Below, piece by piece: positions 34,448-44,548 of a DNA stretch of 64,000 nucleotides. How positions within the stretch are numbered: position 1 is the first letter of the stretch; each line of letters opens with the position of its first letter. Where the stretch lies: the NCBI GenBank assembly GCA_023078685.1, contig JALGAS010000002.1, positions 5,766,001 to 5,830,000 of the forward strand, written 5' to 3'. Origin of the DNA: Neopestalotiopsis rosae. Taxonomy: Eukaryota; Ascomycota; Sordariomycetes; Amphisphaeriales; Sporocadaceae. Under the pieces are notes generated by a model. It was given only the letters and a program-made list of their open reading frames with translations, was not told the DNA's origin and made no database searches. The translations under genes and the position numbers were made by a program.

Positions 34448-36549
34448 ATGGCTGATGATAACGAAGACCCCCAGATCAGTACGATTGTGCGGAGATATAG
34501 CAATCAAATTGCAGCGCACATGCCGAAAAACACCCTAGCTCAAGCACTTAATGAGCACGAAGTAGCTTTACAGGCTCGGGACAATGAGGCTGTTGAGTGG
34601 AGAAAGTGGCTCAAATTTGATGAACCAAGCAGGTTCGTGAAGCGGTGATGCCCGTATACCTAGCCTATCTACTGAACGAAATCCTGACACTTCTTTCTGT
34701 ACGGCAGCGATGATGAAATGTCAAGTCTTCGAGAGGTTGCGAAAGAAGCTGCTGAACTTTGGCGAAAACTGAAGCTGGACCTAGGTGATTTAGGCCACGA
34801 TCCCGATAGCCCTCCAACTGTGCGAAATTTGTCCTTAGCGGTCTCAGAGGCACAGCATGCATGGAATTTGAGTAGAAAATCGGGACTTGGGAAAGCTAAA
34901 GAACGATTTGCATCATTCCTGGACACCATGGATCAGTACAAGTACCTGTTCAGCATCATACCGAAAGGAGACAAATATACGAGCCTATTTACGGGCGTCG
35001 TCTCGACCGTTGTCAAGGTTCGTGGCCATCCTATATAATTTCTTCGCCAGAATACAATATGCGAGACTTCCTTTGCTTATGACTGACAGTCATAGGCTTC
35101 GAGGAATAATGATCACCTAGCTGAAGGCTTTTCTGAGGCCCTTCAAGACATGGGTAGAGATATGCATCTGGTCCAACGGATGTCGCAACGTTGCGACACG
35201 CCGAGCATGCGACAACACGTAATTTCTCTCTACCGTGAGGTGTTTACGCTCCTATGTTACGCGACGCAATGGTATCAGTCCAAGTCCTATCGCTTCCGCA
35301 AAGCCTTCAATCCCAGATTCTATGACGAGACAGTGAAGGATTGCGTCAAACGGATTCAAGGTCACCTTCAAAGAACTCGCGATGAAATGAACCTCTTGGC
35401 AAGCGATAATCTGCAGTCAATATCAGACCGGCAAGAGAAATCGCACTACGGAATATCTACCAGGATGGACGAATTGAACCAGAAGTTCGATGTCATTGCC
35501 CGGCTGCTTGTTGGAAAAGAAATGAGCAGTACGCTCTATGCTAATGCAGAACAAGGTACATCTATGCTCCCACATGTGTTTTCAGGGACTTTTCTAACAT
35601 ACAATGATTAGTATTAGCTGTCCAGAATCTAACTCAGGTATTTATGCTTGGAGGCAGCGATGCGCAAATCCAAAGTATTCAAGCTGCCGAAGGTATATTT
35701 CTCTTTACGCTCTGAATTGATTACGTCAACTGACTTCCCTTTTCCCCTTGTGTGGTAGAAACGAGTTTGCTACGCACAAAACAACAACTCGAAGCATTTT
35801 TATGTCAGCTGGGGAAGTACACGAGCAGCAACAGCAAAATTCATCTCTTAGCCTCTCAAACGACGGAAGGTGGGCCTGTCATACCGTCCGAGGTGGCAAT
35901 CGACCTCCAAAGGTGGCTTGTATCCCGAGTTTCGAGTTTTCTCTGGATTGAAAGCCCAGCTTATCTGTCAAACGACAGCGAACTTAACAAGCTTGCACTT
36001 CGTGTCACGAGCTTGGCCAACCAGACCAGTGTTCCTTGTTTTGACTTTTTTATTGGGAGAAGCCAATCATTTGAGACTCAGGGAATCTCGCAAAAGGAGG
36101 CAAGCTTGATTGTTTTGGTGTATAGCCTTTTAACGAGACTGATAATGTCCATGCCGACGGAATTGGATCCCACCTACAGTCTTTCGAAAGACCAATTTTT
36201 GGAACTGGACGGGACTCTCGACAGCATACCAAAAGCGCTCAGAATAATTCGGCAGTTATTCGAAATGGTGGCCCCCGGGCTGATTGTGGTCCTCTACTCT
36301 TTCGACTTAGTCGACGGGCGCGACACATGCGACAAGCTGGTAGAATTGATTCATATCCTACAGGACCAATCGCCAGAAAAGAGAATCAAAGTCCTTGTCA
36401 TTAGCAAAGGGAGATGCATTTCTCTGCTCCGGACGACAAAATCAGGTCAGCGTAGTGATGCCACCAGAATGGTTCTGGCCAGAGGTTCATCACCACTGCC
36501 GGGAGGAATCAGTGCACGAGATATTCATCTGCGGGAACCTAGATATTGA
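34448..36549 (+). CDS. DUF7708 protein with a degenerate NTPase-like region
   Basis: Five exons (34448-34632, 34708-35017, 35096-35555, 35612-35692, 35759-36549) with introns of 75, 78, 56 and 66 bp encode 608 residues. The N-terminal half is a DUF7708 region, as seen in fungal NLR-like proteins: ASFLDTMDQYKYLFSIIPKG, KYTSLFTGVVSTVV, LYREVFTLLCYATQWYQSKS and FYDETVKDCVKRIQ. A helical segment with MDELNQKFDVIARLLVG follows. The last 260 residues have the order of a STAND NTPase, but the P-loop position reads FLWIESPAYLSNDSELNKLA without GxxxxGK[ST], and the Walker B-like strand is LIVVLYSFDLVDG, where the aspartate position is weak. A pseudo-NTPase is therefore likely. The end is uncertain: another frame stays open past 36549 to 36643, and no effector or repeat domain follows. 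Confidence 0.75.
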
Positions 36550-37386
36550 CCAAGGGAAAATACTAGATATCCAATTACAATTCTGGTTTCATCAATTTGC
36601 ATCATGCGCAAGTATAAGCGTAAACAAGACTGTAGTCAAATAAAATCTCAATTTAGGGGCCACTGGCATCAGATGGTATCATTTCGACTTTTGAATCTAG
36701 TAAGTACATGAACACCGACTCGGGCCGCAGCTCATCAGGCTTGGCAAGGTGTATTGCAAATTGGTGGCTGGTCGTGGTCGATCGAATGAGCGTGGAAAAG
36801 GATCAACTCATGCTGAGCATAAAAGCCCTTGCGACCGCAAGTAGGTACGCACCCTTTTAAAGTACCGTGGGGTTTGGAACTTGAGAAGTGGACGAGTGCC
36901 AAGCAACCAGCCGCGGTCCGAACAGAGCGCCTCCGCTATAGGAAAACAATGTGGGATGCAGGGTCTGAAGTGGTACGTAGCAAAACCCTCCCTGGGATTA
37001 CCAGTGTGGGATGCTGAGAAGCAGTCTGGTGACTAAGTGATGTGGGATGATCACACAACAATGCACTAACTCAATTAGGTCATCTGAGTTGGTTCATGAA
37101 TGCCGATGTGTCTAAGCAGCCATGTGGGATAAACACGAGAATATTCGAGCGGAAACAACGGCTGCCAGGCCTGGGGCGGATTAATACTGTAAGGGAGGGC
37201 TGACTAATTGAATGAGTCGCTGGAATGTATTACATACATGTCCAAGTGTCTACATACTTCATTCAATAAATGCTATATTTAAATCTAGACTTTTCAAATT
37301 TTCATTACCTCAATTGCACAAAAAGAACCATAGTAGATGCCGTTGTCATTATCATCATTTCAAAATTCGTAAAACATAATTAAAAA
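36550..37386. promoter_or_regulatory. Promoter region of the NmrA-like gene, with a repeated motif
   Basis: No gene is supported. TGTGGGATG occurs at 36950, 37005 and 37041, and TGTGGGATA at 37123, all in the same direction within 181 bp. The last 150 bases before the start codon are strongly A/T-rich. Confidence 0.5.
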
Positions 37387-38347
37387 ATGGTTGGCACAAT
37401 TCAGAAAGTGGCATTGGCTGGTGTAAGTTCTTCCGGTAACAAAGATGACGTGCACTCAATCAATCTAACACACCGCACAGGCAACTGGAAACCTCGGTCC
37501 CTCCATCTTGGACCAGCTATTCAAGGCCGGATTCGCCATCACAGTGCTGACACGTCAAAGCGGAAGCAGCAAGCACAGCTTTCCAGCCAATGTGAGCGTC
37601 AAGGAAGTCGATTACGACTCTCTCGAATCGCTCACAGAAGCGCTCAAAGGCCAGGACGCTGCCGTGTCCACCCTCGCGTCTCTTGCCCTCGATAAGCAGA
37701 TTCTTCTCGTCCAGGCCGCGGCAAAAGCCGGTGTGCAACGCTTTATTCCATCAGAGTTCGGTTCTAACACCGTGAACGCCAAGACCTCGCAGCTTCCCGT
37801 GTTCAAGGACAAGATTGCTGTTCAGCAAGCGCTAAAGAAGGAAGCCGACGCAGGCCGTCTAACCTATTCCCTCATAATCAATGGCGGTTTCTTCGACTGG
37901 GGCATGAAGGTCGGCTGGATCGCGAACCCCAAGGACCGCAGCATCGTGATCCACGACGGCGGAGACCGCCGCTTCAGCACCACCACCTTGTCCGACGTCG
38001 GCCAGGCCGTCGCCGGCGTCCTCAAGCACCCGGAGGAGACCAAGAACCGGGCCGTGTACGTCCAGTCTGCGGCGCCGACGCTCAAGCAGCTTGCCGAGAT
38101 TGGCGAGCGAGCTACTGGCGACAAGTGGCAGCTGATCCCAACCTCTATCGACGAGCAGCTCGAGCAGGCCTGGGCGTCGCTCACGAGTGACAAGCCAGAC
38201 CCGAATGTCTTTGTGATGAAGTTTATCAATGCTGCCAACTGGGGTGAGGGGTATGGAAGTCACTCGGAGCAGAACGATAATGAGCTATTGGGTATCAAGG
38301 AGTTGAGTGAGTCGGATATCGAGTCGCTGATCAAGAGCTTGGCCTAG
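37387..38347 (+). CDS. NmrA-like / isoflavone-reductase-like NAD(P)-binding protein
   Basis: Two exons (37387-37422 and 37481-38347; 58-bp intron) encode 300 residues. Splicing creates the dinucleotide-binding motif at the N-terminus, VALAGATGNLGPSIL, which supports the model. The rest fits the NmrA/isoflavone reductase-like (PCBER) group of atypical short-chain dehydrogenases: LTRQSG after strand 2, the FIPSEFGSNT segment, FKDKIAVQQAL with the Lys expected in the active region, and the YSLIINGGFFDWG loop. Fungal members act as NAD(P)H-dependent reductases in secondary metabolism or aromatic metabolism, or as redox sensors; which applies here is unknown. The next gene, a flavin monooxygenase in the same direction 0.77 kb downstream, suggests a shared pathway. 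Confidence 0.88.
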
Positions 38348-39115
38348 AAAAGTTGAAAAGTAGTTTATGCAAATGCCCCGGAAATATTAGTTCTGTGATT
38401 ATACCGACATACTCAGCATGCTCGGTACATACAGTGCTTAATGTCGACCTCCCTAGCTAACTCGCATCGATCATCCATAGGGGCCATTATTATTGTGACA
38501 ACCCTGCACCTCATGCATGCATCATGACAGCTGCATTCAATCTTGATTTTGCTTATAACACGTCCTGATTAGTGTTTCTCACGCACATCTGACGCTTGCT
38601 CACGTCCCATTCGCTTAGCTGGGTAGTAGTCGAGCTCGCGTCGCCTCCTTCACTGGAGGTGGGGTTCTAGACCCAAGGCTCAACAGCTCTAGCGCTGCGC
38701 TGCGGAGCGGAACATTACGAGGTATGGATACCTTTTCTTATTTAGGGATATTTTGCCCGGAAAAATAATGATTGGCCTCCCAGAACAGGACGCGCTGATT
38801 TCACGAAGCCCTGAAATACTGATCAAAGCTGTTTTCCGCAAATTCCCTTTCCGACTCAAGCAATTAATGCATTCTTCCGGTCCGGAAGGATCTTTGTCAA
38901 TATGGATACCAACCGAGCATAGTTTATTATTTTTCGCCTTTTATGTTTATATAGTGTAAGATATATGGAAAGAGAAATTCATCTAGACAAATTGAAGACA
39001 AAACGAACAAGGATACATTCGTCTCAGCACTGTGCAAATTCTCCCGTCCAACAGCAACTTCTCTTTGCCTTAATTCTTCAAAAGTGATCATCTGCATGCC
39101 CCTTCTACCTTGATC
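38348..39115. other. Intergenic region between the NmrA-like and monooxygenase genes
   Basis: It should hold the first gene's 3' UTR and the second gene's promoter. A tRNA-like stretch around 38614-38685 was examined and does not fold as a tRNA. The 150 bases before 39116 are A/T-rich. Confidence 0.4.
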
Positions 39116-40546
39116 ATGGCGAATACCAATGGGACCAATGGAACTCACCCTGCCGTCTCTGCCCAGGATTCAAAGAGTTACAAAGCCAATTCGGCTGCCA
39201 TCCGAAATGAAGCCGGTCAGCAGACTACCGTGGTCATCGTTGGAGCTGGCTTTGCCGGTGTCACAGCGGCTATCGAATGCCGGCTCAATGGCATGCATTC
39301 CATCTTGATCGAAAAGTATGAGGATTCTATCGAGTATGGCGACTTGATCGACTTTTATCCCAACGCGGGAATCATCATCGAGCGCTGGAACAATGGTGCA
39401 GTTGCCAAGAAATTGCTTGACATATGCGTACGCAATGCGAAAAGCTGGGAGTACTACACACATCAGAACAATTTCATTTACTCGGACCCATACCTCATCA
39501 CTGCCGGCGACTATACAAAGCAGTTTGCCGGTCATCGCGGCCAGATGCATAAGATCTTTCTTGATTACGCAGAGGAAGTCGGTGTTGAATTCCGGTTCGG
39601 CTGCGAGGTGGTGGACTATATCGAAACGAACAAGTCAGCCAGCGTCCAGCTCAAGACCGGAGAGGTCATTACAGGTGACTGTGTCCTCGCTTCGGATGGT
39701 CCTCGATCCATTGCTCGACAAAAGGTATTGTACCTCGAGGACAAGAAGGTCAACAGTGGATATGCCATTTACCGGGCCTTTTTCGAGTTGACGGATGAGC
39801 ACCGAAAGGACCCTCGCATAAAGGATTTTTGTCGCAAAGATATCGATACGCTCAAAATTTGGTTGGGACCTGATGCTCATACTTTGGCCTACTCGTGGAA
39901 CGAGGGCAAAGATCTTGTCTGGGTCGGCACTCACAAGGTAAGAGATAAATCTGTGGCTTTTGTAACATTGGATGCATGTAGACTAATGCAAATTGTGCAG
40001 GATACCACCAATATCAAAGAGTCTTGGTCCTTCCCAGGAGACAAGAACCAGGCGTTGAAGGAGCTTGCTGGGTTTCCTGACGAATTCGAAGCGCTAGTCG
40101 AGCATACCCCGTCGGGCAAGATCACAGACTACAAGCTTGTTTGGCGGGACGCCCTGGAGACCTGGCTGAGCAAGGGCAAGCGCATCGCTCTGATCGGAGA
40201 CGCGGCCCACTGCCACTTGCCCACGTCTGCGCAGGGTGGTTCGCAAGCCATGGAAGATGCCACCACCACTGCCATCTGCATCAGGAACAGTAACGGAAAC
40301 ATCCCATTGGCTCTGCAAGTGATGGAGCGCATCCGATTCAATCGCTCACACGTTATCCACCAAAGCGGCATCGACATGCGAGACGATTGGCACAAGTGCG
40401 ACTTTGACAAGTACTCGGAACACCCTGATTCCATTGCACAAATGAGGACACCCTGGATCATCTTGTTTGATCCCCAAACCACTGCCGAGAAACACTACAA
40501 GGCCTTGGCCGACGATGTGATTAGCGGCAGAAAAGGTACCATTTAG
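39116..40546 (+). CDS. FAD-dependent monooxygenase (salicylate-hydroxylase-like)
   Basis: Two exons (39116-39937, 40001-40546) with a 63-bp intron encode 455 residues up to a TAG. The ATG at 39116 is the first in frame. Group A flavoprotein monooxygenase motifs are clear: VVIVGAGFAGVTAAIE for the FAD ADP part, the DG motif in LASDGPRSIA, and the GD motif in ALIGDAAHCHLPTSAQGG. Such enzymes hydroxylate an aromatic or polyketide substrate with NAD(P)H and O2; the substrate here is unknown. The intron (GTAAGA ... GACTAAT ... CAG) has no stop and is a multiple of three, but sits where the family has none. After the TAG the same frame continues for 37 codons with coding-like content (IPADGNFDHLKPGNPWKPF) to a TAA at 40658-40660. 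The gene therefore looks shortened by a nonsense mutation or extended by readthrough. Confidence 0.85.
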   Translation: MANTNGTNGTHPAVSAQDSKSYKANSAAIRNEAGQQTTVVIVGAGFAGVTAAIECRLNGMHSILIEKYEDSIEYGDLIDFYPNAGIIIERWNNGAVAKKLLDICVRNAKSWEYYTHQNNFIYSDPYLITAGDYTKQFAGHRGQMHKIFLDYAEEVGVEFRFGCEVVDYIETNKSASVQLKTGEVITGDCVLASDGPRSIARQKVLYLEDKKVNSGYAIYRAFFELTDEHRKDPRIKDFCRKDIDTLKIWLGPDAHTLAYSWNEGKDLVWVGTHKVRDKSVAFVTLDACRLMQIVQDTTNIKESWSFPGDKNQALKELAGFPDEFEALVEHTPSGKITDYKLVWRDALETWLSKGKRIALIGDAAHCHLPTSAQGGSQAMEDATTTAICIRNSNGNIPLALQVMERIRFNRSHVIHQSGIDMRDDWHKCDFDKYSEHPDSIAQMRTPWIILFDPQTTAEKHYKALADDVISGRKGTI

Positions 40547-41795
40547 GAGCTTTTCATACCTGCCGACGGGAATTTTGACCATCTGAAGCCTGGCAACCCT
40601 TGGAAACCGTTTGTCTGGGAAGTCAAGGATCACAAATGCGAATGGTGCACCAGGAACTAAATTCAATGACTGCTATGCTAGAATTGACTATGTTCAAGTT
40701 ACTTCCATGTTGTATTTAGCAAGCAAACATCATGCATCAGCTACTCTTCTTTCCAAGAATGATTAGGCAGCCACATATGGAAGCAACGACTAGGTACCTC
40801 GCAGCCATACCATCTCATCGACCATGACTGCCTTTTTGGAACATGATAGGAGCAATTACACAGTGTATGGTACTCCTCGTTTCTTTTTTTTGCTGTAGGT
40901 GAGAAGTAATCACATGGAGCGGTCTGGTACAATTCCATCCATGTTATCACTGGTTTGGCAGACTTCAAAAATAGCAGAGCGCATCGCAATCACGGCGTCA
41001 GGGTTAGTGTTGGGTCCAATTATGAGACAGGCCTGACGTGGCCTCTTAAGTCTTGGTAGCCAATGATGGGCAACTGATTCTTGCGTAAGTGGAAAAAACT
41101 GCGCAACTCATGCCAATGCTAGTCTTCTTTGACACTACAGATTCCCAGCGCTGTGCACTGAAAAATGCATTGGATTCCTGGCCAGAGACCCAAAACCGAG
41201 CAAAGCTCTCTCAAGACTGGGTTGAGCCGGAGCGCCATGCGTAGAGGGTCCGTTCCGCCCAATGATGTAAACATGGTCAAACTTATTGCTGTGATGTGTG
41301 GTTGATGTCTCATTGGTCAAGTTTCTTCCGGGCCCTGCTTGATTTACTCCAGCTAACCTTTAACTTAGCGGGGCCCTCCCCCCAGATAGCCCTTTGGGCC
41401 TCTGTCAAGGGTTGCCGGCGGTTCCACCCACATTAGCTAAGGTTAGTTAGGGTACAACTCTCTCCACAAATTATCATGGCATTTGACCCTGCCCAATAAT
41501 GCAAGCTCATTCGCTGAATTCACTGGAAGTATTCACGTGCTGGTTCTTGGTAGGTTGAGTCTTTACTGTTATTTGAAGAAAGACCAATTAGAATGAACGA
41601 TACCAAGATATGAAATCAAGAACTCCTGTCATATGCCCAAGTGGCTTGGAAATAGGGACATCTACTTTGGAGGTGTACAGTCTGTTGAAGTATGAGCTGG
41701 TGTGATACATGTAGCTATACATCGCAAGCCAGAGGAAAAAAGATGTTGACTCGGCGATATCGGCCATTGTAGGTGAGAGTCATGTTTTCCCATGA
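40547..41795. other. Intergenic region after the monooxygenase
   Basis: It begins with the 37-codon in-frame extension described for the monooxygenase. No other gene is supported. A GC-rich block near 41370-41420 contains CCC runs and ttgccggcgg. Confidence 0.4.
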
Positions 41796-42662
41796 CACCT
41801 TCCTCACGATGGCCACCCTTCCTGGACTCGGTCTCAAGACGATAATTCCAAACTTGATCCTTTCATCAAGTCATGGATATATCTCATTGAAACCCAATCT
41901 GCGCTGAACATGGCTGAAGGTACGGTTGATGAGATCGCCACCTAGATGCAAGCCAGACATGTCGTTACAAGGGATCGGCCTATTATTGACCCTCTGATTG
42001 GCTGCTCAATTCAGCTGCCGTGGCTCATGGTAAGGTCAATAAATCATTTCATGGAATTGTATCTAATGCAAGCATAGTCGTGTGCCGCTCGGCTTTTCTC
42101 CAGGGCAAACTCGGGTACCATTACCAACGACGAGCTACGCCAAGGTGTCACCTCACTTCAACGGGAGATCAAAGCGACCCAGATCAACATGTCGTCCGAA
42201 CCGCTAATCGCCACCTGGTGCGATGATGATCAAAAGGTGGTGACGACCGACATGGGCCTTGGTTCAAAAGAGTCGAGCCGGAGAATTGTCGCTGCAGCAG
42301 AGATTTTCCGACATGCACTGCACATCTATATGTACCGCATGGCAAGCGGAGGGAACGACGACTACACGGGCGAGATTGCCGTGTTGGTGCAAGACGCACT
42401 GAAGCTGATCTCGCTGGTGCCCGGCATCACCGGGCCGGCAACGACACTCGGCTGGGGACTATTGATCATTGGCTCCGAGGTGGACGACCCGGAACAGCGC
42501 GCGTATATTCAATCGCGCATTGTGGCGCTGCATCTGCTCGGCATCAACACCACCAGGTCGGCCGAGCGTATACTGGAAAAGGTTTGGGAGCACCGGGATT
42601 TGGTGCATCTCGGCCAGGCATCGCCAAAACAATGGCAAGTTATTTTAAAGGATATTGACTAG
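41796..42662 (+). pseudogene. Remnant of a fungal transcription-factor gene (C-terminal regulatory domain only)
   Basis: A frame opens after a TGA at 41793-41795, runs 49 codons (DPFIKSWIYLIETQSALNMA), hits TAG at 41943-41945, and continues in the same frame for 28 codons (RDRPIIDPLIGCSIQLPWLM). It then passes a canonical 48-bp intron (42030-42077) into a 194-codon last exon. That exon reads RRIVAAAEIFRHALHIYMYR, SLVPGITGPATTLGWGLLIIG, DDPEQRAYIQSRIVALHLLG, SAERILEKVWEHRD and WQVILKDID, the C-terminal half of the fungal transcription-factor regulatory domain (PF11951-type). No DNA-binding Zn2Cys6 part is found upstream. An ATG directly after the TAG could start a 222-residue protein, but that would lack DNA binding. 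The gene is called broken on these grounds. The motif IIDPLIGC is typical of the intact family, so the TAG lies in a conserved part. Confidence 0.72.
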
Positions 42663-43519
42663 TTATGTATACTTTATTGAAATATCACTCAATATTCTTA
42701 GATATAATCAACCTTCAGTAAAATATTACAATATGAATTGAAGAGACTTGCGTGTACAATTCGAAACAATTCTCGAATCATAGCGCTGGGGGAGTGCATT
42801 TACGTGGGCTCCCACGATCCTACGATGCGCGCGGGGACAGTGTAATGCAGGGCTTTAGTTGGTTGGCTAGTAGGGTTCCAGCGACACTTGATGGTTCCTG
42901 GCAGACCACGCCATAATGGATCACCTTTGTCTGAAATACAGACTTAGATACAGCTCACTGATACCACAAATCAGTGCGACTACATGTACGAACAATTAAT
43001 TCAAATTCATGTGGATAATCAATGAGCCAGAAATCATTTTTTGTCAATCAAGAATTGTCATTGTGGCATAAAAAGTATCTGATTCACATACAAATGTAAC
43101 TTCTAATGATAGGATTCGCATGGAATCTGGGACAAGGATGGGTGGGATAGTAGCTCCAGCTAGAACTGTTGGTGAACCAACTGACCAGCTGCAGGCACTA
43201 AGGCTCATCCGCACACGGAGATGGAGGGATAACAGTCGTTGGGAAAGGCAAAATTATTAGTCGTGATTCGACAAAGCTAACATATGCCCTTTGATTCATC
43301 CATTCTAATCAATTGAATTCAAAAAGTCTCACGACATTTCTTAAGTTTTGTGCCATGGTGGATTGTGAATGATTCCGTCTCGACGTACCCTTTTGTTCCT
43401 CTTTAGCCTCCAGCGCAAGAGCAGGATCCCTTTTTGCAGCGGCGACCTGATCAGAAGTATCTAATTCTTGACCAACACAAATTCCTGTCCAAACGCAGCG
43501 TGTAGGACACTTGGCCAAA
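42663..43519. other. Intergenic region before the SDR gene
   Basis: No supported gene on either strand. It should contain the SDR promoter. Confidence 0.4.
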
Positions 43520-44548
43520 ATGTCGTTTGCTGCATTATGGACACAATTCTTTCCTCCTCGAAATGGTGCCACGCTGACGGAAGACAACCTCCCTAGCCAG
43601 GCCGGCAGAGTATTCATTGTGACTGGTGGTTCATCCGGCCTGGGCTATGAAGTCTCGCGCATCCTCTACGGTGCTGGCGGTAAAGTTTACATTCTGACTC
43701 GCTCAGAGGAGCACGCCAATGAAGCCATTGCGGAAATCAAGGCACACTACTCGGATGCCGGGAAAGTAAACACCGGAAGTTTGAGATTCATGTACATGGA
43801 CCTGTTGGATCTCGCCACGGTCAAGGCGGCGGCCCAAAATTTCTTGGATCTAGAAGGGCCAAACGGGAGACTCGACGTTTTGTTCAATAATGCCGGCACC
43901 GGCGCGCTCAAGAATGCGGCCCCCAGTCGCCAGGGTCTCGAGTATCACTTTGTCATCAATTCGCTCGGGCCATATCTATTGACGCGACTTCTCACGCCCA
44001 TCCTGACGAAGACTGCCCAGTCGGGCCCCAAAGACAGCGTGCGCGTGGTCTGGCCAGCCTCCATCCTGGTGGAAATGATGTCGCCAAAGGGGGGCATACG
44101 GAAAGAGTTTCTCCAAGACGCCTCGAGCATCAAGGACGAGAACGAGCTGTACAGCACGTCCAAGACGGCCAACTGGTTCCTCGCATCCGAGCTGGCACGC
44201 CGCCAAGCCAGCAGAGGAGGAGGCGGCGTGGTGCACATTGCGGGCAACCCGGGGCAGTACAAGACCAATATCTGGCGACACACGTCTAGTCTGCTATACT
44301 ATGTCCTCTGGCCCATCCTCCGCGAGCCCATTCACGGCGCCAACACGTACCTGTGGATGGCCTTTTCCGACGCCGTCACCGTGGAGGATAGTGTCGCGGG
44401 CCGATATGCCATTTGCGACGGACGGTGGCATCCAGGGCAGCGGGACGATATTCTCTTGGCATTGAGGTCCACCGAGGAGGGTGGTTCGAATAGAGCGAGT
44501 GAGTATTTCGACTGGTGCGAAGAACATATCCGGGATTTTTGTCGATGA
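43520..44548 (+). CDS. Short-chain dehydrogenase/reductase
   Basis: A single-exon gene for 342 residues, starting at the ATG at 43520 (MSFAALWTQFFPP); the longer frame begins with TTG. Motifs of the classical SDR family are present: VFIVTGGSSGLGYEVSRIL for NAD(P) binding, NNAG in LDVLFNNAGTG, and the active-site Tyr and Lys in LYSTSKTANWFLA. The catalytic Ser strand reads RVVWPASILVEMM; Ser is present but the usual VSS is altered. The N-terminus and WRHT...LLYYVLWP segment match the subgroup of fungal retinol-dehydrogenase/WW-oxidoreductase-like SDRs that work on lipid-like or secondary-metabolite substrates. The substrate is unknown. Neighbouring oxidoreductases suggest a joint pathway, which is an inference. 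Confidence 0.88.
   Translation: MSFAALWTQFFPPRNGATLTEDNLPSQAGRVFIVTGGSSGLGYEVSRILYGAGGKVYILTRSEEHANEAIAEIKAHYSDAGKVNTGSLRFMYMDLLDLATVKAAAQNFLDLEGPNGRLDVLFNNAGTGALKNAAPSRQGLEYHFVINSLGPYLLTRLLTPILTKTAQSGPKDSVRVVWPASILVEMMSPKGGIRKEFLQDASSIKDENELYSTSKTANWFLASELARRQASRGGGGVVHIAGNPGQYKTNIWRHTSSLLYYVLWPILREPIHGANTYLWMAFSDAVTVEDSVAGRYAICDGRWHPGQRDDILLALRSTEEGGSNRASEYFDWCEEHIRDFCR

Noticed and set aside
37859..38263. Two long minus-strand frames opposite the NmrA-like gene
   Set aside because: They are shadows of the NmrA-like coding sequence, which carries all the recognisable motifs.
38614..38685. tRNA- or SINE-like stretch with a box A-like TAGCTGGGTAG and a T-loop-like TTCTAGA flanked by GGGG/CCC
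   Set aside because: The 5' and 3' acceptor halves do not pair, the anticodon arm gives a 6-base loop, and box A departs at a key position. No tRNA is supported.
40541..40551. Splicing out the monooxygenase TAG with a tiny intron (gtaccatttag)
   Set aside because: Eleven bases are far below any spliceable intron, and longer choices put the tail out of frame.
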